From contig JAVUNC010000005.1 in assembly GCA_032173965.1 (NCBI GenBank), forward strand, positions 3,100,001 to 3,164,000: a stretch of 64,000 nucleotides of DNA. The letters are read 5' to 3'. The notes under the pieces are model-generated. The model made no database searches and was not told the origin of the DNA. It was given only the letters and a program-made list of their open reading frames with translations. Shown here piece after piece: positions 1 through 12,200 of the stretch (positions are counted from its first letter, which is position 1; each line of letters starts with the position of its first letter). A program made the position numbers and the translations under genes. This DNA is from Sitta carolinensis. Taxonomy: Eukaryota; Chordata; Aves; Passeriformes; Sittidae.

Positions 1-145
1 GGGATTAGTGGGCAGGATGTGTCTTTACCTGGCATCAGTATGATTTACTGCATTTGGCAGCTCTCAAAAATGTCAATCCCTTACCTTAAACCAGGGAATT
101 GTATGAGGAGGAAGTGTCTGAGGGGCTTTTGTGAGGAGCATCTGA

Positions 146-229
146 GAACATTTTTAGCTACCTTAGGGAGGAAAGGGCCCTCATAGTAAAATGAGGGCCC
201 TTTCCTCCATATAGTAGCTAAAAAAGTTC
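146..229. repeat. Near-perfect inverted repeat (foldback hairpin) in an ITIH2 intron
   Basis: Arms 146-184 and 191-229 are mirror complements around a 6-nt loop (185-190), with 35 of 39 positions paired. The inner 18 pairs are perfect: GGAGGAAAGGGCCCTCAT at 167-184 against its reverse complement at 191-208. A second perfect block pairs 151-161 with 214-224. The hairpin ends about 100 nt before an ITIH2 acceptor site and would be transcribed in the ITIH2 pre-mRNA. It could be a miRNA-like precursor, a small foldback transposon or a recent inverted duplication; I cannot tell which. Confidence 0.9.
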
Positions 230-327
230 CAAAAAGTGCTTCAAAATCCTTTTGAGAGCTTTTGTATCCCGTCCCTCTAGAGCAGGTGCTGACCTGCTTC
301 TCACACTTGTTTATTTCTGTGTTTCAG

Positions 328-3300
328 TGGACAATGACCCACATTTCATCATACACCTGCCCAAGAGCCAAAGGAACATCTGCTTCAATATCAACTCAGA
401 GCCTGGGAAGATCCTAAACTTGGTTTCTGATCCTGGCACTGGTAAAGGAGTAAAACATGGTTTATTTTACAGCACAAATTATTTCTCTTGGGTCTGAAAG
501 GTATTCAGAGGGACCAGGGGAATTGCCAACAGGGGGGACTGTGTGCTGGCAGGAGTGTGACAAGCCAGCCGAGGAAAATGGTTATTTCCCTCCACATCTG
601 GAATATTGTGCCCAGTTTGGGCCTTGCCAGTACAAGAGAGATGTTGACAAACTGGACTGAATTCAGTGGTAGCCATCAAGATGATCTTGGGGCTGGAGCA
701 GAGGACAGAGAGGGAGAGGCTGAGATGGCTGGGCTTGATCAAGCTTAAGAAAAGTGGTGGATCCTGGTGGGTCTTGTTGCTGTTCTCAACCACGTGGGCA
801 GAAGGTGAAGGTGAAGCCTTGCAAATCTCCAGGGTGCTCAGCCAAGGGACAAGAGGCTACAGAAATGAGGTACAACAGGTGAAACTCAGAGTAGAAGTGA
901 GCTACTGGGGAAAACCCTTTCACTGTGAGGATGGCCAAACACAGGGAAAGGAGCCAAGATCATGGAATAACAGACCAGTTGAAGTTGGCAAAGACCATAA
1001 AGATTATCAAGTCCAAATTTCAACCCAGCACTGCCAACCCCACTATGAAACCATGTCCCCCAAGTGTCACATCCACAGGTTTTTTGAACATTTTGGGGGA
1101 TGGTGACTCCACCATTTCCCTGGGCAGCCTGTTCCAATGACCACTCTTTCAGTGAAGAAACTTTACCTAATATGCAATCTAAAATCCCATGGCACAACCT
1201 GAGGCCATTTCCTCTTGTCCTATGCATCCCTTACACTACACCTGAAGGGGTTTTGCTCCTACTCCCATCAAGATCTAACAGCAATTCCCACCGTATTATT
1301 GTGCTAAAGGATTGAATAGTAGCATCAGGAGGCAATTTATTAAATTATTCTCTTCTCTTGGCTGGAAAAATGAGAAAAACATGGGATCAGAGGGGTTCCT
1401 GTTTCTTTTGATCCCATGGTGCTTCCTGTTGAGATCAGAACTCTAAGTGCTCCAAGACTCAGGCAGTATTTCCTTCTCTGCTCTCCACAGGAGTTGTGGT
1501 CAATGGGCAGCTCGTTGGGGCAAAGAAAGCAGAGAATAAGAAACTCAACACATACTTCGGCAAAATAGGGTTTTATTTCAAAAAGAAAGGTCTGAAAGTG
1601 GAGATCACCACAGAAACAATAACGCTGAAAGATGGCTCGTATGCCATCACACTGACCTGGGCTGACACAGGACACATCATTCGGAAACAGTGAGTTGATC
1701 ACTTTTTACCTGCTCCCACCTAATTCTATTTGAGACCCCCTCAGGCTTCCTGCCATGCCATGACTCCCATCATCCAGGAGAGCTTCCCCTGCAGATTAAC
1801 AGCTGCCATGCTGGACACCCTACAGCATTGTTTGGGCAACAGGACCACATCCAAAATCTGCATTCACTGTAGAAAGAGCTTAAATTTGTAGGGGCAATTA
1901 GGTTGCCTCAACATCAGGGTGAAGTGTAAGTTTATTAGGCACTGTCCTGCCAGAACTCTGGGTACCACTCCCAAGGCTCAGGGTTTTTAATGGATCCTCT
2001 GACATATCTGACATCTCTGTGGATTTTTCTAAATGCTTGAGTGAATCTCAGGGGCCTGAGAGCTGTTGTGTGGGCAGATAAACTGACCCTGCCTTTTGGT
2101 CCCTCTCTGCCAGGCTCCTCATATCTGTGAAGAAAGAAAGCAACGTTACCATCACTGTGGGGGAGGAGATGTCCTTCATGGTTTTGCTGCACCGCGTGTG
2201 GAAGAAACACCCAGTGAACGTTGATTTCCTGGGAATTTACATTCCCCCAGAAAACCAGTTCTCTCCTGCAGCCCATGGGCTGATAGGTAAGGGCTGGGGC
2301 CAGGCAGTGGGAATGGTGGGACAATAGGAAGGGGCTTTGCTAGATCTTGGAGGGAATTTTATAGGATCATAAAATACCATGAGTTGGAAGGGACCCACAA
2401 GGAGTCCAGCTCTTGCACAGGACACTCCCAAGAATCCCACCATGTGCCTGACAACATTTTCCAAATACTCCTTAACTCTGGTTTGGTGCTGTGACCACTT
2501 CCTGGGGACCCTCTTCCAGTGTCCAGCCACACCTTTTCCTAATATCCAGCCTAAACATCCGGCACATCTCCATGCTGTTAATTTGTTGGTGACTGTGTCC
2601 TGATGGAAAAAGCATGGAAATTGTTTGATAAGAGAATAGGGAAACACATGTAGTGTCCTGGAAGCCCCAAGGACATTGTGAAACATCAGGGACCAGGAGA
2701 CCTTATTCTGCCTGGGGAGGGTCTTTTCAAAACAGACCTGAACAGACTTGGTGACACTGAGCCTGACTGGCTAAACTGCTGCATATTGAAAATAAAAAGA
2801 TCAAAACTCCTCAAAACTTTCTGAGGAGGTTTATGTGCACACATCTGTAATCAGCTCTTCCCTAAATGACAGCCCTTTCTGACAGTGGTATTAAACAAAA
2901 GGCCTCAGTTCATAAGGCAAATCAACCTTCTGAGTCCTGGACCCTCACAGAACTCCTTTTGAGGAGCAGAGGTTGTTTTCCTGGTTAGTGAGACAGAGTG
3001 CCCCGTGATCCATGCAGGATTGGTTTGCCTGCTGGAGCTAGTTTGGTTTTCCAGAAGTGCCTGGCAGCAGCTGATATGGAGCTTCAAAGGTCAGGACACA
3101 CAAACAGCTTTAAACCTCTCCCTGACCAGGTCAGTTTGTGTCTGAACCAGAAGTGTCAATCCACCATCAAACACCTGGGCAAGCTCCTGAGAAACCACAA
3201 GCAATCATGGAAGTGAAGGGCAACAAGTTCACTGTCACCAGGTAGGAATCATGTGCTTTAGTGCTTTTTTTCTACATCAGTTCCATCCTTAGAACTACCC

Positions 3301-3659
3301 AGCATCTGACTTTGGGCAGGTTTGAACAGTGCCTGGAACCCCCCAGAACAGACCTATGAGGTCACAAGAACGGTAAAATTAAATGCGTTTTGTGCTTATT
3401 TCCACTTCCTGCTGGTGGAAGACACATCTCCCTGCTTTGGCAGAGCAGCACCAATACTGAGCAGGATGTCTCTGTGTCTATTTTCCCTGCTGTGACCCTG
3501 CTTTGGGTGTCCTCTCCCTGCAGGGGTGTGCAGAAGGACTACAGGACAGACCGGGTGCTGGGGACTGACGTGCAGTGCTGGTTTGTGCACAACAGTGGCA
3601 AAGGCTTCATAGATGGCCACTACAGGATTACCTGGTCCCCCACCTCTACAGCTTCATGA
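328..3659 (+). CDS. ITIH2: Inter-alpha-trypsin inhibitor heavy chain H2, C-terminal propeptide exons (5' part outside window)
   Basis: Five exons with GT-AG borders and matching phases: 328-441, 1491-1689, 2114-2286, 3130-3241 and 3524 to the stop. The first opens with VDNDPHFII. In ITI heavy chains the Asp of the DPHFII motif (codon 336-338 here) becomes the C-terminal residue esterified to chondroitin sulphate, and everything after it is removed. So the window codes only the removed propeptide (ITI_HC_C-type region) of this secreted liver protein, which stabilises hyaluronan matrix. Blocks such as [19 protein letters not shown] and [16 protein letters not shown] match remembered human ITIH2 better than its paralogues, and the neighbour KIN agrees. 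Odd point: after GHY the frame runs [11 protein letters not shown] and stops at 3657-3659, while the family-like ending lies one frame over (see findings). Gene identity is secure; the exact C-terminus is not. Confidence 0.93.
957..1245 (-). mobile_element. CR1 LINE 3' fragment
   Basis: Read on the minus strand this is a degraded CR1 3' end. The plus strand shows the familiar antisense wording, such as GGTGACTCCACC, TGGGCAGCCTGTTCCAATG and GAGGCCATTTCCTCTTGTCC. It lies in the ITIH2 intron between 441 and 1491. Edges are approximate. Confidence 0.85.
2362..2570 (-). mobile_element. CR1 LINE 3' fragment
   Basis: The start AGGATCATAAAATACCATG followed by AGTTGGAAGGGACC is the antisense CR1 3' terminus. 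The following 180 bp keep CR1 order (CTTCCAGTGTCCAGCC, TTTTCCTAATATCCAGCC) and then decay. It lies in the ITIH2 intron after exon 2114-2286. The far edge is uncertain. Confidence 0.8.
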
Positions 3660-3875
3660 AGAAACCCTGAATACTCCAGTTTAGTACAGAAACTTCCCAC
3701 CTGCTCCTTCATGCCCAAACAACTCCTCTGAGCAGCAGCTGCCAGCCTGTCACACTAGCTTGACTGGAGGCAATGCCACCACTGTTTGCTTTGTTTTATC
3801 AGTGTTTCAAAGACATGTAAACTCCCTTTTCTGCTGAGAAACGAGATCTGTAATAAAGCAACATGCTGGGTTGGA
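3660..3875 (+). other. ITIH2: ITIH2 3' UTR with poly(A) signal
   Basis: Non-coding continuation of the last ITIH2 exon. An AATAAA hexamer lies at 3852-3857, so cleavage is expected near 3870-3880. If the frame is intact in other individuals, the stop would be TGA at 3668-3670 and the UTR would be 11 nt shorter. Confidence 0.75.
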
Positions 3876-5404
3876 GGAGGCATCTTCCTCTTGTCGTGTC
3901 TGATTTAATGGACTGTAAACTCCATTAAAAATGTCTATTATTTTCTAATATCCGTTTCATAGTAGAGGTGTAACAGTGTTGTGGCTCCTGCAGTGTGTGG
4001 GTAGCACACACAAACAGATTTAATATATATTTAATACTTACACCTTTGTGTTTCCAGACTGCCGGGAAAATAGAAGTTCATACAATGTTGAACTGGGAAA
4101 AAAGGATGTGCATTAAGGAAATTTAACAGAAAAAGAACTTGGGTCTGGAATGTGTATCATGAGCAGTCTCCAGTATTTAAAGATGGATTAACCAGTGGCG
4201 AGGAGGGTCCTTAAAATAATTGTTGCTGCTATATTGGCAAGAAATTAGATGAGCCTCAGACAGCCTCCAGCCTTTTTGTGAAAATTCAACATCAGAATGG
4301 GACTTCATGCAGATACAAATCTTTGAAAGCAGGTAACATTCACACTATATAATCATCAGTACATACAGCATATATAGTATATATATAATTCACAGAAATA
4401 ATCATCACTACTGAAAGTTTCCCTTCCATGAGGCTTAGCTCCCAAAAGCTCACTTTCTTTTCAGGAGCATTCAGCAATGAATGAGATCAGTAGTGAAACA
4501 AATATACTTGTGTGCATACCTAAAGCTGGATTTAAAACTCTGCTTTTTGAACACCTTATTAAAACACATTGGCCTTATCCTTTTCCTTATCCTAATCTAG
4601 GAAAGGAACTCAAGTAGTCCCCTTGCCCTTCTCAAATTTGGCTTCCTTCACTTAGGCACTAAAAGTTGGTACAGGCTCTTTCTTGCAGCTGTGTCAGGAT
4701 CAATGTGGTTTTGAAATGTCTCTCCAAAGGTCCTTTCAGAAGTATCAGTGACTTCCTACAACCATTTATTGCTTCTTTCAACTTGCCCATCAGTTCTGGC
4801 TACCACACCATCCTGCAGGAGCCACTCCCCCACTTCAGCCAAGCAGTGAGTGACCATTCTCTGGTCCTTACACAACTTATAACTTGTCTACTACATTTAC
4901 TCTAATTCAGAATGTCAAGTGTCATTATTTTCAGTGTTACAGAAGCTGCTCTGTTCTGTCACTTGCCCTCATTACCTCCTACAAACCTCCTCCCTCTCAC
5001 TACCTGTTCTCTGGGAGAGGGCAGCGCTGTTTACACAGCCCAGGCTGCACAAAGAGCCTGAATTTACAAGTGCTCTCTGCCTCCAGTTCTCATAAATCTC
5101 CACTCTTTATGCTTGAAAAACAGCTGATGTCCTGTGTGAGGTTGTGCCAGGCTACCTCAGACAGCAGCTGTTTCATTAAACCTCTGCAGACCTCCAGCTT
5201 TGTGCAGGCTTTCCCTGGAAACTGCAAATCAACAAGACCTTTTGAGGCAAGGAAAGGGGAAAGGTTTCAGAGACACACAACCTTCAGATGATGGGTTTTA
5301 TTTTGCCCAGGAACACCCACATTTTTTTTTTTACCCAAATAATGTGGTGCACCAACCCAACACTTCATTGTGCTCTCACACTTTGGAAAGGCTGTTAAGA
5401 AACC
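3876..5404. other. Intergenic spacer between convergent ITIH2 and KIN
   Basis: No exon, RNA gene or recognisable transposon seen. The stretch is AT-rich, with a short TA-rich tract near 4366-4391. Candidate minus-strand poly(A) signals for KIN lie at its right edge (5428-5433 and 5297-5302). Confidence 0.6.
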
Positions 5405-6296
5405 CACTGGCCTAAGAAAGGTTTCTGTTTATTCCTGAAGTGCCTTAGAAATTAAACATTGTACAAAATGTGACACTTGTAAAAAAATAAAACAAGTAAT
5501 GCTATATCATTTAGCACGAGTAACATTACTCATATAGCAGAGCAACAATGGAAGAAAGGAAAAGGCTTTGGAAAACCAAAAAAGCAACCCCCAATTCTTA
5601 TCTGCACAAGCTTCAGCTGGCATCCCAAGACACTCCACGAGTAATACCCACAGAGCAGCTCCATCTGGAGTCCATGTGAAGACAAATTCCACATCAGTAT
5701 TATCAGGAGCCCTGACAGACCTGCTGGAGGAGTGATGACTTGCATTCTACTATCACTGATGTGCTGATCAAAAATAAACTGGTGACTGCACGTAGTAAAC
5801 CAGAGCATTCTTCGGCATCCAGTAAATGCTCCCTTGCAGCACTGGTATCTTCCTGCTATGCCCTTAATCCCCTGCCTTGTTCCTGCGCCCAGCAAAGTCC
5901 ATTTTGGCTCTGGATTGAGAAGTGTGTTGTTTAAACTCCACTGGCTCCAATGCACACTGCCTCCCTGTAGGTAATTCTCTCTTCAGGACCTGCCCACATA
6001 CTCCAGTTTGCAGTTCTCTGCTACATTTTACAAGAAGAAATTGCAGCAAATATTATAGCTTTGATATAAAATCAGATGAAAAATTTCCACTGATAGTATT
6101 TCCATAAACATTTTATATAACAAATCAATAGCTATCTTTAAATAAATCAAGTTTGCTGTTGTTAATGTCTATATACATTATAAATAGATACACACGCAAT
6201 TAAAACCCTGACATGGTAGAGTCTTGTGTCTGCCTGATACATGTCAAAAAGAACGTTTTGAGAAGGAAAATCTTCTCTGATGCATGATTTAGCACC
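5405..6296 (-). other. KIN: KIN 3' UTR (extent inferred)
   Basis: Sequence downstream of the KIN stop on the minus strand. The first minus-strand AATAAA met is at 5433-5428, giving a UTR of about 0.9 kb; a second at 5302-5297 would lengthen it by about 130 nt. No coding exon is seen here. The boundary is an inference from signal position only. Confidence 0.5.
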
Positions 6297-9200
6297 TCAG
6301 GCGAGTTTGGAAACATCTTCATACTGGATATCTTCAACTCTGCGCCCTTTTAAAGGCCCCTGGAGAATGACAGCAAAAGAAATCACAACAAAAAATTGTT
6401 TGTTTCCTGAATTCCCAACAGGGAGTTTATATTAGAAGAGGGAAAGGGGATTTGTTCATGACACAATGTTCCTCGATTCATAATTTTCAGCCTGACCAGA
6501 GAATGTGACAGGACTTCAATACCATCCCAGAAATCTTTTCATTTTCAGGATGCTTTCAGTACCAAAGTTTCTCCTCTCATCAGGGCATCTGCACATTCTC
6601 TTCCAAATCCTGCAGAATCCAATCTGGGCTGAGTTTGTGCAGCCCTTCTTTGAAAGGGATCTAAGAGTGTCTCCCTCTTGCAAGCTGTGTTTAAGAAGTT
6701 TGACTTTGAGCCAATATTCTCTGTGCTTTATTGATCAGTTTAAAGACTGCCTTTGCAAAGCAGAACAAAGAAAGAGCCACACAGACATGGTGGCATGGAC
6801 TGATTGTTAATCATAACTGTTACCCAGAAACCAGACAACAAATGAGCACATAAAGCCCCACATTCAGTCTGGAAAAGGCAGGAGAAAACTCACATCCTTG
6901 TATATTTTGCATTTTTTTTACCTTCCCACAAAACAGTACCACAACATGCTCAAATTAAACAAATTCCAAATCTCTTTCAAGTTCAAAACTTGCTAAATTC
7001 AGCACCTTAGCATCTTTTTTGAAGAATCTCTGCAAACAGCAAAGAATTAGCCTGTGATAGGTGGGAATATGTGGCTGTTGATAGGTGAGGGGTGGCCACA
7101 GAACTTTGCACACCACAAATCCCACCTGCAAGGCAGGATTAAGGATAGCATGGTTCTTTGTGAAATGTACAGATGGAAAACTCTCTGCAAACAAGAGCTT
7201 GAAAAGTTTGATACTTACTGAGTCAATGGTTATTGTCACTGAAAACTTCTTCTCATTGATGGATTCCAAAATGCCTTCATTTCCCCTGTACCCACCATTT
7301 AATACCATCACTTTCTTGCCTGAAACAAAAATAGGAAAAGAGTTACACAACAGGGTTCCAAATTTCTGTCAAAAAGTTTGTCCCCATCTTCTTCAAAGGA
7401 TTTTTTTGTCCCTTTAAGTATTTGAAGGTGCCCAATGGTCTTCACAGCACCTTCCCTTTTCCAGGCTGAACAACCCCAACTCTCTCAGCCTGTCTTGTCA
7501 GGAGAGGTTATGGTACTTCCAAGTGGATGAATTACAGTGTAAAGGAATTGAAATGTAAGTTTTGTGGTGGCAGAAGATGAAAACAGAAAAACCAGCTGTA
7601 CCTGGTGCTGGTATTACAGTTTCCAGATGTGTCTGATCGAGCTTCAGCTTGTCCCCAGAGTCAATCACCTTCACAACTGCTGTGTATTTGTCAATCACTT
7701 CCTGTTGTGAAAGGCAGAGACCAATCAGAAAAACGGAACATTTTTCTTAAAATTTACATTTCAAAGTTAACAAACTCTGGCATTGTGACTCTGCAATTCT
7801 ATGTTTTTAAAACCAGGGCTCCAGCCTGGAGATTTTGTGTGCAAATGAGATCCTGCAGCTTAAAAATCAGTGCAGAACTGACTAGTCTGGGGTTAAAATC
7901 CAGCTGCACTGCTCTTGGTCACATCCCATGGACACAGGGATTATTCTCCTAGATGGATGTGTTAATAGGGACAAACACCACAGGACAAAACTGTGCTTAA
8001 GAAAGGATCTCTGAATAAATGACACTAAACAAATTCAGAGGTTCACTCCCTGTCCAGAACAAGTCCCAGCACAGATGAGGTAACATTTCAGTCCCCAACA
8101 GTACTAAGCAACCTGCACAATGAAACAAACCTTCCTAAATCACCTAATTCCAGAAAAGCCAAACCAATGCCAGATGTTCCCCATGGGCCAACTTTACCTT
8201 AACAACTGCCTTCTTCTTGTGGTACTTCTCTCCAAGCTTTTTTGTTACAATTTTTACAATTATTTCCTGGGAGATTTGAAAGGAGAGAAAAAATAAAATA
8301 AAGTGCCAAAACATGCAAACAATTCTACAGCCTAAGTTAATAGTACAGCAACAGTGCAGGAAGCAACCATAGTAAAGATGTGGCTTTCAGAAATTTGTGT
8401 ATATTGTCAAATTATTGGCTCAAGGTAGCATCTCTCAAGACTTCTTTGGGTTTCTTTGACAAATGCAGTTACACTTGAAATCATGATCTAACGTGACAGC
8501 CCACAGTAGGTCAAGAGCAGGAAAGGGAAAGTAAGTGTGAATTTAGTTTGCAATCTGCTTTTGGATCTTTACACTAATCAACAATGGCTTTAGAAGTACA
8601 GAATTGGTATTGGTATAGGGTATAATAATAATTTTTAAGTCACTTACAGGCTGTAACCAGTAGTCTCTTCGAGATGTTCTTTTCTTCTCCTCTTCAAGCT
8701 AAACAACAACAAATAATCACCATTCACTTCCTCCTTCCACTGCAGCTTTCCCACGCATTTGAACAGCTTTGAACCAATTCTCCAGCCCCATGTTATGTGG
8801 GGAACAAAAAAAAAACAAATCCCCAAACCCTAAAAAAGGGTAAGTCAGTATGGTCTTGCCTCAATAATTCATTTGTTGAATCCAAGAACTCAAGATAAAA
8901 TTAGAGTGACTGATATTTTTTTTTTGTCAAGTGTATCTAGGTATTTTCCTCTCTTGCAAAATCTGTATTCCTTTACTTCCAACACTCCAGTCATCTGGGC
9001 AATAGGCAGAGTTGAACAGTCAGTTTTATGAGGAAATGAAACCAGTTTTATGGGGAAATGAAATAATTTTGGCTGGTAAGATGTAAAAGTTGGAATTCCA
9101 TATGAACTGAAGGTCTGAGGTAACTTGAAAGTGAGGCCCTGGTGAAGTGGACATTGTCACAGGCACCAGGGCACACATTTAACAGATCCTGCATGATTAT

Positions 9201-12200
9201 TACCTCCATGATCTCATCCAGTGCAGATTTCTTCTTTTTCTCTTTGAGCTGACCAGAGCTATGAGCTGCTTCTTTTCTTTTAACTGCCCCCTCCACCATC
9301 TTCAGTGCATTCTGCCCAAGGACACTGCTGGGAAAATAAGATGGTGTTTTCACAGCAGATCTTGCATTTTTTTCCTCTACCAAGATGCATTTGATGAACT
9401 GGCTGTGCAAAGAAGCCTGCTGGGCTGCTTGATTCCAGCTGCCCCAGACCCTGCAGACCTCCTCCTCCAGAACTGGTCTCCTTGGGGTGCAAACTCTGTC
9501 CACTGAGGGTCACTGCTGGCAGTGCAGCAGAATGGACACAGCCCAGGATCAGTTCACCACAGCACAAGCAAAGAGTTGATCAAGGACTTAGGTTCAATGA
9601 AGAAGACAAAAGTTGGTCTAGAAATAAGGTTTTCAAATTTAGAGAAGCCACCTGGACAGGAACTCCCAGACATGGCAAATATCTAGAATTCCTTCCAGAC
9701 AGAGATAGTGAGCTGATATGGATATGGGAAAAAACACCCTGGAATCTGTAGAAAAGAGCTGCACACCCAGCAAACAAATGCCACTCTCACAACCATACTC
9801 AAAATAGGCAAACAGCCTAAGAATTGTGGAAAATAAAGAGCAATCAGCACAGAAAATTACATCTCAGGGATGAGGGAACATCTAGGTAAAGTGAGAACTT
9901 CCCACAGACAGCTTCAGTTCAGCCATTTTTATAACAGACATATGAACACAGCAAAAAATTTAGGTATTGTTTCAACCCAAAAGATGAAGGCAGCTGCCCT
10001 GAGGTGAACAGTGATGCAATAATTAATATGGCCTTAGGACAAATTCCATGTTCTGCCTGTGGTGAGGATGTTGGATATACTCCCACAGGGAAGATACCCC
10101 ATGGGAATGAAGATACAGGAATTGCAGTAGAAGCAACTTTAGGAGAAAAATTGTATTTCAGAGGAATACTGAATAATCAGAGTTTGAGAAAAAATTGCAC
10201 ATTAATTCACAAATCAAATAGCAAGTACTTAAAAAAACTCATAAAGGGCAACATACAATTAAAACATAAGAACTGCAGCATCTATATTTAAGAAAACAAA
10301 CATTTCTAGCTGCGAAGTTACTACACTACCATTTCAAAGTTTACAGAGAAACATTTCACATATGCTGTGAAGAAATTAGACTACTTGATAAATGATTTCA
10401 CATTTGGCCAAAGTTTAGCAAGGACCTGAAGTATTCCTCACTGAAAGTATTCAAGTGAGAGTCTGAATTAAGTTTCAGAATCATCTTAAGCACAACTTGA
10501 TGCTTAGGGATAATTTACAAGTTTTCCTCAAAGCCTGCAATCTGTACCTATTATTGCAAAGAACTGCTTTACTGTCTCATTTTCTGCCTGTCATATATCC
10601 CATCAGATACCTTATCTAAGAGCTGAGTGTGAGGAGGGGAAAGCTTTCTTTTTACCTGCAATACATTTAATTACAATATTGCCTCCCATGAGAAGATGTA
10701 CTGCTCATCAAACAGTTCCATAGACTGCTGTAAGTCAGTTTTATTTGCATTATTGATCCCTTTTGTCCTGCATCGCTTGTGGTTACACGATGACAATTAA
10801 ATTCCACAGCCCTGGGAAGATTTATTTCAGGCAGATTTAGCTGCTTAAACGATGACCAGAGAAAGTATTGTCTCCAATTAGACAAGGCAATCAAACCTTT
10901 TAGGAACCAAAATTAACAAGTCATGAATATCCATTCAGCTGGGACTAGATGGCACCACTGCAAATGCTTTGGCTGGATCCCTTTCCCACCCTCCCTGGAG
11001 AAACCTGTAGTTGCACTTCACTTTATGGGCGTCTGCCATGAAGCACAGAGAATTTAAGAAGGCTCCTCACAGCTCACATTTAAGATACACTCACTCATCC
11101 ATTTTAAATACAAAACCAACCAAGCTGAATACCAAGAGAGGATGAGAGATTAGACTATAAGTAAGTCAGGACAAGACAAACCTTCCTGTTCACAAAAATA
11201 CCATTGTCACAGAAGTGCTTTGTAACAGTAAGGATTGGCCTCAAATTCTTTTCTCACCTTGTTTTAGAAGATGATGCGACTGAAGTACTTGCTCCTTTGT
11301 TTAAATTAAATGTAACTAAAAAATAAAAAAACATTACTCTATTTCTATCTTTTAAAATAACTGCATTGAAGGATGTTAACGATTTTTAAAATCTGCAAAT
11401 ATAAAAAATAATAAATTTCAAAATATCTACAAATCTATATTATGGTTTAGCTTTTAAAAGAAATTAAATTTTGTAACACAGAATACTCTGCATTCCCATA
11501 TTCTAGTGCTCTTTATCTCAAAGCACTTTATGAAACACCAAGCAGAGTTCAATGCTCATTTCATCTGAATCACAGAATCAGCTCCAGTAGGTTCTAGAAA
11601 ATTGCATCCATCAAAATCTGGTTACCTTTTTCTTCTTCGTTTTCTCTGTTCAGTTCAGTATAGACTGGCATCTCCTGCCAAAAACACAAAGCACATTTAA
11701 AGAATCAAAAAGAAAACTGAGTAAAGATAGAATTTTTTGGTGATCATTGATTAGCTTTTTACAGACTATCATGAGATACTACCAGTACCTGTAATATTCA
11801 CCCTAGTTTGATCTGAAGATTAAAATTGAAAACATCATCTCATTCCAGGTTCCTGTGCAAACTTCTCCAGTTAACAGAAATGCTGCCTAAACTTGCCCAA
11901 TTCCAGCATAAAAGGCAAGTGGCCTTGCTGCAGCAGTTTTCTCTATCTGAACCATGATCTGACTGGTTTCTGGACAGACTGATAACTCAAAGAAGGAAAT
12001 TCTGGTATCTTTCCAATTTTTTAAGCACCAAAGGCTCAGACCATTTAAATTTCAATTAGTTTTAAATTAAGAAGCAGGTAATTGTTTACAACAACATTTA
12101 AATGTACCCATCAATACCCAGGATCAAATGGGAGGTTCCCACCCCAGGCAACATGTATGGGGGTCATGGAATGATGCCAAATAAACAGATCCCAAATAAC

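Noticed and set aside
10004..10291. 95-codon open frame in KIN intron 7
   Set aside because: No resemblance to known proteins and no splice signals linking it to KIN.
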